Below are positions 17,688 through 28,518 of a DNA stretch of 64,000 bases, one piece after another. Each line of letters opens with the position of its first letter. Position 1 is the stretch's first letter. Source of the DNA: Streptomyces umbrinus (GTDB lineage Bacteria > Actinomycetota > Actinomycetes > Streptomycetales > Streptomycetaceae). The translations under genes and the position numbers were made by a program. The stretch lies in assembly GCF_030817415.1 (NCBI RefSeq), contig NZ_JAUSZI010000002.1, positions 1,302,001 to 1,366,000 on the forward strand. Direction: 5' to 3'. The notes under the pieces are model-generated. The model saw only the letters and a program-made list of their open reading frames with translations, made no database searches and was not told where the DNA came from.

Positions 17688-18729
17688 GCCCTACGGGACG
17701 CCCGGGCAGGCGGCGGTGCGCAGACCCGCGTCCATCAAGGACGTGGCCGCGGCCGCGGGGGTCAGCCCCACCACCGTCTCCCACGTCCTCAGCGGCAACC
17801 GGCCGGTCAACGAGCACACGGCCGCCCGGGTGCGCAGCGTCGTCAACCGGCTCGGTTACGTCCCGGCATCGCTGGCCCGCAGCCTGCAGGCCGGGGCCAC
17901 CTCGGTGATCGGCCTGCTGATCCCCGACATCAGCAACACCTTCTTCGCCGAGCTGGCCAAGGGCGCCGAGGACGCCGCCCACGACCTCGGCTACGGCCTG
18001 ATCCTGTGCAACACCGAGTTCGACCCCGACCGCGAGGACCGCTACCTCGGCATGATCCGCAGCCGGTTCATCGACGGCATGGTGTACGCCTCGGGATCCC
18101 CGCCGTCCCGGCGGAGGCTGGAGGCCCTCATGGGCAAGTTCCCCATCGCGCTCGCCGACGAGGAGGTCGAGGGCCTCGAAGGTGCCCTCATCGCGACCGC
18201 CGACCACGAGGCGGGCGGGCGGCTGGTCGGCGAGCACCTGCGGTCGCTCGGCCACCGCCGGGCCCTGATGCTGACCGGTCCGCGTGCCCTGAAGAGCAGC
18301 ATCGCCCGGGCGAACGGCTTCGTACGGGCCTTCCGGGGCGAGGTCGTCGAACGTGTCGGCGACTTCAAGGAAGCCTCCGGCTACCGCCTTGTCGCCAAAC
18401 TCCTCGAGGAGGGCGGCCTCCCGGAGCACTGCACGGCCGTGTTCGCCGCCAACGACCTGATGGCCTTCGGCGCCCTCCTGGCACTGAGGGAGGCGGGTCT
18501 GTCGGTACCGGAGGACGTCTCGGTGGTCGGCTTCGACGACATCCGGGCGGCCTCGCTGGCCCATCCGCCCCTGACCACCGTCCACCAGCCGGCCTACGAC
18601 GTGGGCCGCACGGCCACCGCCCAGCTCCTCCAGTACGTCACCCGGGGCGAGGTCCCGCCCGCCTCCCGGCACACCCTTCCCGTCGAACTCAAGGTACGCG
18701 GCAGCACGGCGCCCGCGGCTGGCCGCTGA
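17677..18729 (+). CDS. LacI-family transcriptional repressor of the nucleoside island
   Basis: A 350-residue regulator. The N-terminal LacI helix-turn-helix and hinge are exact in form: [22 protein letters not shown], then [13 protein letters not shown]. The periplasmic-binding-like effector domain starts at [17 protein letters not shown] and ends near VELKVRGS. It is translated from within the amidohydrolase gene end (11-base overlap). The two copies of CAAAACGTTTTG, one before its own operon and one before the BMP-type importer, are its likely operators (inference). The inducer would be a nucleoside or purine. Confidence 0.9.
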   Translation: MTREPYGTPGQAAVRRPASIKDVAAAAGVSPTTVSHVLSGNRPVNEHTAARVRSVVNRLGYVPASLARSLQAGATSVIGLLIPDISNTFFAELAKGAEDAAHDLGYGLILCNTEFDPDREDRYLGMIRSRFIDGMVYASGSPPSRRRLEALMGKFPIALADEEVEGLEGALIATADHEAGGRLVGEHLRSLGHRRALMLTGPRALKSSIARANGFVRAFRGEVVERVGDFKEASGYRLVAKLLEEGGLPEHCTAVFAANDLMAFGALLALREAGLSVPEDVSVVGFDDIRAASLAHPPLTTVHQPAYDVGRTATAQLLQYVTRGEVPPASRHTLPVELKVRGSTAPAAGR

Positions 18730-18826
18730 CCTTCACCTGACCCAACTTCCCGCCGCACTTCAGGCAGTTGACGTGCCCGCGCGGCGGCACCCCCTGCTCT
18801 GCTCAGCCTTGGAAAGGCGGTTCGCC

Positions 18827-19576
18827 ATGCCCAGAGTGCTCGTTGTGGGCGAGTCCTGGTTCACGTACACGGTTCATCAGAAAGGCTTCGACGCCTTCCA
18901 CACCGCGGAGTACACCGAGGGCGGAGGCGTCTTCCTCGACGCTCTCCGCTCGCGCGGCCATGAGGTGACATATGTGCCCGCGCACGAGATACCCACCCGG
19001 GTGCCCGCCTCCGCGGACGGCTTCGACGCGTACGACGTCGTGGTCATCAGCGATGTCGGCGCCAACAGCTTTCAGCTCCCGCCCGAGACCTTCAACCGGT
19101 CCGTTCCGGCGCCCGACCGCTCGGCGCTGGTGTGCGGCTTCGTGGAACGGGGCGGCGGGGTACTGATGATCGGCGGCTATCTGACCTTCAGCGGCATCGA
19201 CGGCCGCGCGCGATGGGGGCGGTCCCCGCTGGCCGCCGCCCTGCCGGTGGTTCTGGCGGACCACGACGACCGGGTGGAGCTTCCGGCCGGTGCCGTGCCC
19301 GATGTGGTTGGCGAGCATCCGGTCGTACGGGGACTGGAGCGGCCCTGGCCCGCGCTGCTCGGCCTGAACGAGGTCACCGCGCGGCCGGAGGCGTCGCTGC
19401 TGGTCGAGTGTGCCGGGCACCCCCTGCTCGTCGTCGGCGGCCACGGCGCGGGCAGGTCCGCGGCGTTCACCTCCGATGTGGCTCCGCACTGGGCGCCGCC
19501 GCCGTTTCTGGCTTGGCGGGGGTACGCCGAGCTGTGGGACCGGCTGGTGCGCTGGCTCGCGGGATCGGACCTGTGA
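18827..19576 (+). CDS. ThuA-like / glutamine-amidotransferase-like protein (PF07090-type)
   Basis: A 249-residue cytoplasmic protein of the class I glutamine-amidotransferase-like fold, in the group annotated as putative glutamine amidotransferases or ThuA-like proteins. VLVVGESWFTYTVHQKGFDAF is the recognisable start; DVVVISDVGANSF and GGGVLMIGGYLTFSG follow. ATG 18827 has GGAAAGG 9 bases upstream. The gene lies between the repressor and the phosphorylase and shares one base with the latter (TGATG), so it belongs to the nucleoside operon. Its reaction is not known. Confidence 0.75.
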   Translation: MPRVLVVGESWFTYTVHQKGFDAFHTAEYTEGGGVFLDALRSRGHEVTYVPAHEIPTRVPASADGFDAYDVVVISDVGANSFQLPPETFNRSVPAPDRSALVCGFVERGGGVLMIGGYLTFSGIDGRARWGRSPLAAALPVVLADHDDRVELPAGAVPDVVGEHPVVRGLERPWPALLGLNEVTARPEASLLVECAGHPLLVVGGHGAGRSAAFTSDVAPHWAPPPFLAWRGYAELWDRLVRWLAGSDL

Positions 19577-20316
19577 TGCCTGACCACGTGAGTGCTCCGT
19601 TCACCGGCACACCCCATATCTCGGCCGCGCCGGGCGACTTCGCGCCGCTCGTGCTGATGCCGGGGGATCCGCGCCGGGCCCGGCGGATCGCCGAGACGTT
19701 CCTGGAGGACGCACGGCGGGTCACCGACGTACGCGGCATCCTCGGCTACACCGGCAGCCACCAGGGCGTGCCGATGTCGGTCCTCGCCTCGGGCATGGGC
19801 ATCCCCTCGGTGTCGATCTACGCGACGGAGCTGTTCCGCCACTACGGCGTGCGCAGGATCGTCCGGGTCGGCACGTCAGGCGCGATCCCGGCCTCGGTCC
19901 GGGTACGGGATGTGGTGATCGCCTCCGCCGCGCACACCGACTCCAGCCTCGGCCGCGTCCTCGTGAACGGCGTGACCCTCTCGCTCGCTCCCTCCTACCG
20001 GCTGCTGCGCGCCGCCGCGGACGCCGCCGAGCAGGAGCCCTCCGCGGTGCACATCGGACCGGTGTTCAGCAGCGACCACTTCTACCTCGACCGCCCCGCC
20101 CTCTTCGACGCCCTGGAGCGCCGGGGCACGCTCGCGGTCGAGATGGAGGCGGCGGGGCTGTACGCCGTGGCCTGCGCGGAGGGAGGGGAGGCCCTCGCCG
20201 TGCTGACCGTGTCCGACCACCTCCGCACCGGTGACGCCCTCACCGCCGAGGAACGCGAGACGGAATTCGACCGGACGCTGCGTATCGCCGCGACCGCGCT
20301 GCTGACCGATGTCTGA
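19576..20316 (+). CDS. deoD: Purine nucleoside phosphorylase, DeoD-type
   Basis: A 246-residue nucleoside phosphorylase that cleaves purine (deoxy)ribonucleosides with phosphate to base and (deoxy)ribose-1-phosphate. MPGDPRRARRI, ILGYTGSHQGVPMSVLASGMG, RVGTSGAI (phosphate loop), AVEMEAAGLY (ribose contact) and VSDH (base contact; Asp typical of hexameric bacterial enzymes) all fit DeoD. Its length is normal. It is coupled to the ThuA-like gene by a one-base overlap. It would act on the nucleosides brought in by the adjacent BMP-type importer. Confidence 0.88.
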   Translation: MPDHVSAPFTGTPHISAAPGDFAPLVLMPGDPRRARRIAETFLEDARRVTDVRGILGYTGSHQGVPMSVLASGMGIPSVSIYATELFRHYGVRRIVRVGTSGAIPASVRVRDVVIASAAHTDSSLGRVLVNGVTLSLAPSYRLLRAAADAAEQEPSAVHIGPVFSSDHFYLDRPALFDALERRGTLAVEMEAAGLYAVACAEGGEALAVLTVSDHLRTGDALTAEERETEFDRTLRIAATALLTDV

Positions 20317-20358
20317 AATTCCCTCACCGGAAATCAAACCGAAACCGGGCAACGTAGC

Positions 20359-20370
20359 CAAAACGTTTTG
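20359..20370. promoter_or_regulatory. LacI-type operator 2
   Basis: A second perfect CAAAACGTTTTG, 58 bases before the BMP lipoprotein start. On the minus strand its flanks match those of operator 1 in 19 of 20 bases, making a common binding protein very likely. Confidence 0.85.
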
Positions 20371-20428
20371 CACTTTCTACTGTCAACGCAGCCGCTCACT
20401 CAGCAACAAAATGATCAGGAGGTCGATG

Positions 20429-21520
20429 ATGCGATACGGAAGAAGCGCCGCCGTCGCGGTGACAGGGATGCTCGCGCTGACCGCGTGCGGAGGGTCGGGC
20501 GGGGACGATTCCGGAGCTTCGTCCTCCGGCAAGCCGCGCATCAAATTGGTGCTCAATGGCGGGCTGGGCGACAAGTCGTTCTTCGACTCCGCCTACGCGG
20601 GTCTGAAGAAGGCCGAGAAGGACCTCGGCTACGAGCTCAAGGTGGTGGAGCTCGGCTCCGACCGCACCAAGTGGGAGCCCGGCTTCGAGGACGCCGCCTC
20701 GGCCGACGACTACGACATCCTCGCTGCCGGCACCTTCGACGTCACCGACTACATCGGCAAACTCGCCCCGGAATTCCCGGACAAGAAGTTCTGGGTCTTT
20801 GATGCCCCGGTCGACTACAGCGGCAAGAACGGCGCCTGTTCCAACAAGTGCGAGAACGTCTACTCCGTCACGTTCAAGCAGAACGAGGGCGGCTATCTCG
20901 CGGGATTCCTGGCCGAGAAGCTGGTGGCCGCGAAAGCGCTCAAGGGAACCGAATCGCTGAAGAAGGCAGGCGTCATGGGCGGCGTGAAGATCCCGTTGAT
21001 CGAGGACTTCGTCGTCGGTTTCAAGTCGGGCTTCCAGGCTGCCGGCGGAAAGAACTCCGATGTCCTCGTGCAGTACGTGGGCGGCGACAAGCCGTTCGGC
21101 GACCCGGCCAAGGGCAAGGAGATCAGCACCTCCATGTACGGCCAGGGCGCCGCGCTGGTGTGGCCGGTCGCCGGGCTCTCCGGGCTCGGCACCTTCGAGT
21201 CGGCCGTCGGCGCCAAGCGGTACGCGTTCGGCGTCGACTCCGACCAGTACCAGACCCTCACCGACCAGGCGCAGAAGAACATCGTCGTCACCTCCATCCT
21301 CAAGAACGTCGGCAACGCCCTGTACGAGGCCGCGCAGAAGGACCAGAAGGACTCCCTGAAGTACGGCGCCGTCTCCACCGTCGGCCTCGCCGAGGACGCC
21401 GTCGGCTATGTGAACGACGACCACTTCAAGGAGTTGGTGCCCGAGGAGATCCGTACCGAGCTCCAGGAAGCCGCCGACAAGGTCAAGTCCGGCTCCGTCA
21501 CGGTGCCCAGCGCCCTCTAG
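20429..21520 (+). CDS. BMP-family nucleoside-binding lipoprotein
   Basis: A 363-residue lipoprotein. The leader ends in LALTAC with the lipid-modified Cys at residue 20. The mature part has the Bmp/PnrA fold: LVLNGGLGDKSFFDSAYAG, then VTFKQNEGGYLAGFLAEK, VMGGVKIPLIEDFVVGFKSGF and FGVDSDQYQTL. These proteins bind purine nucleosides in characterised members. ATG 20429 is chosen because AGGAGG (20417-20422) is 6 bases away; ATG 20426 is too close. It is the first gene of the importer operon behind operator 2. Confidence 0.9.
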   Translation: MRYGRSAAVAVTGMLALTACGGSGGDDSGASSSGKPRIKLVLNGGLGDKSFFDSAYAGLKKAEKDLGYELKVVELGSDRTKWEPGFEDAASADDYDILAAGTFDVTDYIGKLAPEFPDKKFWVFDAPVDYSGKNGACSNKCENVYSVTFKQNEGGYLAGFLAEKLVAAKALKGTESLKKAGVMGGVKIPLIEDFVVGFKSGFQAAGGKNSDVLVQYVGGDKPFGDPAKGKEISTSMYGQGAALVWPVAGLSGLGTFESAVGAKRYAFGVDSDQYQTLTDQAQKNIVVTSILKNVGNALYEAAQKDQKDSLKYGAVSTVGLAEDAVGYVNDDHFKELVPEEIRTELQEAADKVKSGSVTVPSAL

Positions 21521-21533
21521 CCGAACGGCCTTG

Positions 21534-23137
<1,604 letters not shown>

Positions 23138-23141
<4 letters not shown>

Positions 23142-24259
23142 CCACCACTCCCATGACCCTGATCGAGACCGAGGACCGCCGCCAGTACCGGGCGACCCGG
23201 CGCCGCGACTTCGTCGTAGACCTCAGCATGGCCCTGGCCACCATCCTGGCCGCCCTGGCCATCGGCTTCCTCGTCATGCTCGCCACCGGCAACGACCCGA
23301 TCCGCGCCTATGAGGTGATGCTCACCGGCCCGCTGGACCGCTCCTTCCGCGTCGGCCGCTGGCTGGAGGACGCCACCACGCTCACCCTGCTCGGGCTGTC
23401 GGTCGCGATCCCCTTCCGCGCCCGGCAGATCAGCCTCGGCGCCGAGAGCCAGGTCTACGCCGGTGCGCTGGCGGCCGCGACCGTCGCGATCTTCGTGCCG
23501 CTGCCGCCCGTCGTCGCCGTGATCGTGCCCATGGCCGCAGCAGCCGCCGCGGGCGCCGGAATGGGCCTGGTGCCCGGCGCGATGAAGGCACGCCTCGGCG
23601 CCAACGAGATCGTGGCCACGCTGATGCTCAACGCCATCGTCGTCCGCGTCTACGACTACCTCGTCAACGGCCCGCTGAAGGAGTCGGGCAGCAGCGCCGT
23701 GCACTCGAAGTCCATCCAGCAGGACTCCGCGCTCACCCCGCTGAGCGACTGGTTCGGCGTCCCGCTGGGCCGGGCCAACATCGGCCTCGGGGTGATGCTG
23801 CTGACCGCCGTCGCGCTGTGGCTGCTCATCACCCGCACCCCGCTCGGCTACCGCATCCGCATGACCGGGGCCAACCCCGACTTCGCGGCGTACGGCGGTA
23901 TCCGCGTGCCCCGCGTCATCGAGTGGAGCTTCGTCATCGGAGGAGCCGTCGCGGGCCTGGCCGGAGCCCATCTCGTCCAGGGCGTCTACGGGCGACTGGA
24001 ACCGGGGCTCGCCGGAAGCCTCGCCTTCGAAGGGATCGTGCTCGCCCTGCTGGCCAGGAACAACCCGCTGGTCGTCGTGGTCGCCGGACTCTTCTACTCC
24101 TACCTGCGCGCCGGGGGCGACATCATGGAACAGCAGACGGACGTCGGCACCGAGATCGTGGTGGTCATCCAGGCGGTCATCGTGCTGCTGGTCACCGCCC
24201 AGGCCCTGCCGAACCTCCTCAAGCGGCGCATCGCGCGGAGGCAGGTGGGCGTCCGATGA
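23138..24259 (+). CDS. Nucleoside ABC transporter permease 1 (BPD_transp_2)
   Basis: A 373-residue membrane protein with about 8-10 hydrophobic segments of the branched-chain/nucleoside permease family (PF02653). Recognisable pieces are FRARQISLGAESQVYAGAL, KARLGANEIVATLMLNAI and VAGLAGAHLVQGVYGRLEPG. The GTG start overlaps the ATPase stop by four bases and its own stop overlaps the next permease (ATGA), so the complex is co-translated. Confidence 0.9.
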
Positions 24260-25191
24260 GTTCCGTACTCGACGTCGTCCTCAGCAGCGCCTTCCTGGCG
24301 GCCGTGCTACGGATCGCCACGCCCTACCTGCTCGCCGCGTTCGGCGGGCTGGTCGCCGAACGCGCCGGCATCAGCAACATCGCCCTGGAAGGCCAGATGC
24401 TGAGCGCGGCCTGCACCGGAGCGCTGGTCGCCGGCTACAGCGGCTCCGTCGCGCTGGGCGCGGTCAGCGGCGTCGCGATGGCGACACTGCTGGGCGTGCT
24501 GCTCGCCGCGCTGCGCCTGGAGCTGGGCGCCGACGCGATCATCGCGGGCATCGGCCTCAACCTCCTCGCCTCCGGTGGCACCGCCTACGCCGTCTACAGC
24601 CTCCTCGACGACAAGGGCGGCACCTCCGGCCTGAAGAGCGGCAGCCTGCCGACGGTCACTCTGCCGGGCGTAGAGAACGTGCCGGTGCTCGGCGATGTGC
24701 TGAGCGGCCAGAACATGGTCACCTGGCTGGCCTTCCTGGCCGCGCCGTTCGTCGCCTGGCTGTTCTACCGCACCCGCTTCGGCTTCCACCTGCGCGCGGT
24801 CGGCGAGATGCCCGACGCCGCCGAGTCGGTCGGGATCGCGGTACGGCGTGTCCAGTACACCGGACTCGCCCTCAGCGGAGCCCTCGCCGGACTCGCCGGG
24901 GTCTTCCTCAGTATGGGCTACGTCTCCTTCTTCGTACGGGACATGACGGCCGGCCGCGGCTTCATCGCCCTCGCCGCCGTGTTCCTCGGCGGCCTGCGGC
25001 CGTGGGGTGTCTTCCTCGCCGCGCTCGGCTTCGGAGCGGCGGAGGCACTGGCCGTACAGCTCGGCACCCTCGATGTGCCACCGCAGTTGGTATCGACGAT
25101 CCCGTACGTGATGACGCTGCTCGCCCTCGCGCTGTACGCGTGGCGCCGCAAGCGCCGGGGCCGTGCTGTGCCGGCCGCTGCCTCACTCTGA
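24256..25191 (+). CDS. Nucleoside ABC transporter permease 2 (BPD_transp_2)
   Basis: A 311-residue partner permease of the same family, with an N-terminal span, VAERAGISNIALEGQMLSAA (the family's conserved NxALEG element), ELGADAIIAGIGLNLLASG and GALAGLAGVFLSMGYVSFF. ATG 24256 overlaps the preceding stop by four bases. Together with 23138-24259 it forms the heterodimeric channel. The next gene, the secreted 5'-nucleotidase, begins 123 bases later with no terminator visible between. Confidence 0.9.
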   Translation: MSSVLDVVLSSAFLAAVLRIATPYLLAAFGGLVAERAGISNIALEGQMLSAACTGALVAGYSGSVALGAVSGVAMATLLGVLLAALRLELGADAIIAGIGLNLLASGGTAYAVYSLLDDKGGTSGLKSGSLPTVTLPGVENVPVLGDVLSGQNMVTWLAFLAAPFVAWLFYRTRFGFHLRAVGEMPDAAESVGIAVRRVQYTGLALSGALAGLAGVFLSMGYVSFFVRDMTAGRGFIALAAVFLGGLRPWGVFLAALGFGAAEALAVQLGTLDVPPQLVSTIPYVMTLLALALYAWRRKRRGRAVPAAASL

Positions 25192-25314
25192 CGCCTCCGT
25201 AGCACCCCTCTTCCCTCAGCCACAGGGCTCTCCCACCACCCGCGCCTCGCCGAGCGAACCGGCCGGCGAGCCATGCCCGCACGCCCGTGCGCCTCCCCCT
25301 TCGGAAGGACACCC

Positions 25315-28302
25315 ATGCGCCACGAATCCCCAGCGCGCCGCAGACGCGCGTTCCTCGCCTCCCTCATTGCAGCCGGCCTCCTCGGCAGCCTGGCCCTCAC
25401 GAACGGCTTCGCGGCGGAACCCGAGGCGGACACCTCCCGGAAGCCGCAGGACGTACGGCTCCTCGACACCCTCACGGTGCCCGCCGGAACGACGGAGTTC
25501 GGCAGGCCGTTCGGCGGGTTGTCCGGAATCGACTACGACCCGCGGTCCGGCGAGTACGTCGCCCTCAGTGACGACCGCTCGGAAAACGGCAAGGCCCGCT
25601 TCTACACCCTCCGACTGCCGCTCGACGGGGCAGCTTTCGCCGACGACAAGCCCGCCCTCGACGGCCTGACCGTGCTCGCCGACACCACCGGTGAACCCTT
25701 CGCCCCCAAGGCGGTCGACCCCGAGGCGATCCGCTGGACCCCGGGCGGCAAGAGCCTGCTGTGGACCAGCGAGGGCGCCTCTTCCATCGGGCAGCCCGCC
25801 TTCGTCCGCGAGGCGGCCACCTCCGGCGGGTACGTACGCGAACTGCCACTCCCCAAGGCGTACGCCCCCGTCCGGTCGGCCTCGGGCACACTCACCGCCG
25901 GGGTGCGCAACAACCAGGCCCTGGAAGGGCTCACCCTCTCCCCGGACGGGCGCACGGTGACCACCGTCACCGAGAACGCCCTCGTCCAGGACGGCCCCGC
26001 GGCCGGGCTGACGGTCAAGAGCCCGTCCCGGCTGCTGCTGATGGACCGTCGGACAGGCGAGCCGAAGGCGGAGCACGTCTACGAGGTCGACCCGATCTCC
26101 GACGCACCCACCGCGCCCCTGCCTGCCCCGGTCGGCACGTACTCGGCGGACCGCGGAGTCTCCGAGATCCTCGCGATCAACGAGACCGACTACCTCACCG
26201 TCGAACGGTCCTTCGCCTCCGGCGTCGGTTTCTCCATCCGCCTCTACTGGACCAGCACCATCGGCGCGACGGACGTCAACGGCAAGGAGGCCCTGTCCGG
26301 CACCGAGAAGCCGATGCCGAAGAAGCTGCTGTACGACTTCACCACCTCCGGCACCGACGCCGACAACGTCGAGGGCATCACCTGGGGGCCGCAACTGCCC
26401 GACGGCTCCCGCTCACTCGTCCTCGTCGCCGACGACAACTTCGGCTTCAACGGCAGCGTCACGAAGTTCCATCTGCTGTCCGTCCGACCGGATCTCCTCG
26501 CCACCCGCACCCCGGACGTCAACGGCGACGGCACTGTGAACGCCAAGGACCTGGCGGCCATCCCGACCGCCGGTGCGGCCGGAGACCTGGACGGCAACGG
26601 CCGTACGGACGCCGCCGACGTCCGGCTCTGGATCTCGTACACCCGCGCCTTCCCCACAACCCAGAAGCCGCCGTCCACCGTCGACGTCCAACTGCTGTCC
26701 TTCAACGACTTCCACGGCAACCTGGAGCCGCCCACCGGACGCGACGCCAACCTCGGCTCCAAGCTCGACCCGAAGTCCACGCCGGTCGGCGGCGCCGAAT
26801 ATCTCGCGACCCGGCTGGGTCAGCTCCGCCAGGGCACCGACACCTCGCTGACCGTCGCCGCGGGCGACATCATCGGCGCCAGCCCCTTCCTGTCCGGCCT
26901 CTTCCACGACGAACCCACCGTCGAATCCATGGAGAAGCTGCACCTGGACGTCACCAGCGTCGGCAACCACGAGTTCGACGAGGGCACCGACGAACTGCTG
27001 CGCATGCAACACGGGGGCTGCCACCCCGAGGACGGCTGCTACATCAAGGACGAACCGTACGACGGCGCCGACTTCCCCTGGCTCGCCGCCAACGTCATCG
27101 ACCGCGACTCCGGCAAACCTCTCCTGGCACCCACCTGGGTCAAGAAGGTGGACGGGGTGAAGGTCGGCTTCATCGGCATGACGCTGGAGGGCACCCCCGA
27201 GGTCACCGGCCAGTCCGGCATCAAGTCCGTACGCTTCCTCGACGAGGTGCAGACCGCCGACGCCTCGGCCCGCGAACTGCGGCGTCAGGGTGTGGAGGCG
27301 ATCGTCGTGCTGCTCCACGAGGGCGGGGTGCAGGCCGGATCGTACGGTCAGTGCGACGGCATCTCCGGCCCGATCGTGGACATCGCCAAGAACCTCGACC
27401 CGGCGATCGACACCGTGGTGACCGGCCACACCCACCAGCCGTACATCTGCTCCCTGCCCGATCCGGCCGGGAACCCCCGCCTGGTCACCTCGGCGTCGTC
27501 GTTCGGCCGGGTGGTCACCGAGACCCGGCTGCCGGTGAACCGCCGTACCGGGGATGTCGTACGGGACCAGGTCGCCGCGATGAACCACCTCGTCACCCGC
27601 ACCGGCGCCAAGGACGCCGACCAGACCGCCGTCATCGACAGGTGGAAGGCCCTGTCGGCGCCGCTGGCCAACCGGCCCGTCGGCAGCGTCACCGCCGACA
27701 TCACCCGCTCCGAGACCCGCGACGCCGAGTCCGATCTGGCGAACCTCATCGCCGACGCCCAACTCGCCGCGACCTCGGCACCGGAGCGCGGCGGGGCCCA
27801 GATCGCCCTGATGAACCCGGGGGGTGTGCGGGCGGACCTGGTGCACGCGTCCTCGTCGGGTGGCGAGGCGCCTGGCGAGATCACGTACGCGGAGGCCTTC
27901 GCCGTACAGCCGTTCGCCGGATCCCTGGTCTCCGTGAACCTGACGGGAGCGCAGATCGAGAGGATCCTGGAGGAGCAGTTCAACGACTCCGGCACTCGGG
28001 CACCCACCCTGATGCTCGGCGTCTCCAAGGGCCTGACGTACTCCTTCTCGCGCGGCGCCCCGGTCGGCGACCGCATCGACCCGGCGTCGATCACGCTCAA
28101 CGGCGCACCACTGAAGCCGGACGCCACCTACCGGGTGACCGCGAACACCTTCCTCGCCGCGGGCGGCGACGGATTCACCACCTTCGCCGAGGGCACCGAC
28201 ACCGTCGGCGGCGGGGACGACATCGCGGCCCTGACCGACTATCTCACCGCCAACAGTCCAGCCTCCCCTCCCGGCACCGACCGCGTGACCGAACTGCCCT
28301 GA
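25315..28302 (+). CDS. Secreted phytase-like / dockerin-like / 5'-nucleotidase fusion protein
   Basis: A 995-residue exported protein with three parts. An N-terminal signal peptide (RRRR then a hydrophobic run to about residue 35) precedes an esterase-like-of-phytase beta-propeller (about 45-395). Two perfect EF-hand-like calcium loops follow, DVNGDGTVNAKD (401-412) and DLDGNGRTDAAD (424-435), as in dockerin type I domains. The C-terminal half (about 456-995) is a 5'-nucleotidase: FNDFHGN, GNHEFDEG (about 550), GHTHQP (about 704) metal ligands, then the 5_nucleotid_C domain with MNPGGVRADL and FLAAGGDGF. It should dephosphorylate nucleotides outside the cell. ATG 25315 has GGAAGGA upstream. 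It follows the nucleoside importer and ends at a strong terminator, so it completes the scavenging island. Confidence 0.88.
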   Translation: MRHESPARRRRAFLASLIAAGLLGSLALTNGFAAEPEADTSRKPQDVRLLDTLTVPAGTTEFGRPFGGLSGIDYDPRSGEYVALSDDRSENGKARFYTLRLPLDGAAFADDKPALDGLTVLADTTGEPFAPKAVDPEAIRWTPGGKSLLWTSEGASSIGQPAFVREAATSGGYVRELPLPKAYAPVRSASGTLTAGVRNNQALEGLTLSPDGRTVTTVTENALVQDGPAAGLTVKSPSRLLLMDRRTGEPKAEHVYEVDPISDAPTAPLPAPVGTYSADRGVSEILAINETDYLTVERSFASGVGFSIRLYWTSTIGATDVNGKEALSGTEKPMPKKLLYDFTTSGTDADNVEGITWGPQLPDGSRSLVLVADDNFGFNGSVTKFHLLSVRPDLLATRTPDVNGDGTVNAKDLAAIPTAGAAGDLDGNGRTDAADVRLWISYTRAFPTTQKPPSTVDVQLLSFNDFHGNLEPPTGRDANLGSKLDPKSTPVGGAEYLATRLGQLRQGTDTSLTVAAGDIIGASPFLSGLFHDEPTVESMEKLHLDVTSVGNHEFDEGTDELLRMQHGGCHPEDGCYIKDEPYDGADFPWLAANVIDRDSGKPLLAPTWVKKVDGVKVGFIGMTLEGTPEVTGQSGIKSVRFLDEVQTADASARELRRQGVEAIVVLLHEGGVQAGSYGQCDGISGPIVDIAKNLDPAIDTVVTGHTHQPYICSLPDPAGNPRLVTSASSFGRVVTETRLPVNRRTGDVVRDQVAAMNHLVTRTGAKDADQTAVIDRWKALSAPLANRPVGSVTADITRSETRDAESDLANLIADAQLAATSAPERGGAQIALMNPGGVRADLVHASSSGGEAPGEITYAEAFAVQPFAGSLVSVNLTGAQIERILEEQFNDSGTRAPTLMLGVSKGLTYSFSRGAPVGDRIDPASITLNGAPLKPDATYRVTANTFLAAGGDGFTTFAEGTDTVGGGDDIAALTDYLTANSPASPPGTDRVTELP

Positions 28303-28327
28303 CGCCGACGCGTCGGGCAGACATAGA

Positions 28328-28358
28328 GCGGCACCACCGGCTCCCTCGGTGGTGCCGC
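28328..28358 (+). terminator. Strong hairpin terminator after the 5'-nucleotidase gene
   Basis: A perfect 12-bp stem (GCGGCACCACCG / CGGTGGTGCCGC) with a 7-base loop, 25 bases after the stop. No U-tract follows. Confidence 0.75.
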
Positions 28359-28445
28359 CTGCTGGTCCGCCGCACGAGGTCGGCCGACGCGTGCACGCCT
28401 CTTGAAGCCCGACAGTCGCACTGCATAGGATCGTTCACAGTCGAA

Positions 28446-28457
28446 TGAATCGTTTCA
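28446..28457. promoter_or_regulatory. Candidate LacI-type operator before the rhamnosidase
   Basis: TGAATCGTTTCA is a near-perfect palindrome (10 of 12) with a central CG, 61 bases before the rhamnosidase ATG. Sites of this form precede many glycosidase genes controlled by LacI-family proteins. No regulator gene of its own is seen nearby. Confidence 0.5.
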
Positions 28458-28518
28458 AACTCCCTCATCACTTCGTCACCCGCATCCGTGCACGCCTGTA
28501 CGCAACCAAGGGGCCCAG

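Noticed and set aside
25761..28448. Long open frame in another plus-strand frame over the 5'-nucleotidase gene
   Set aside because: Arg/Pro-rich shadow of a clear multi-domain protein.
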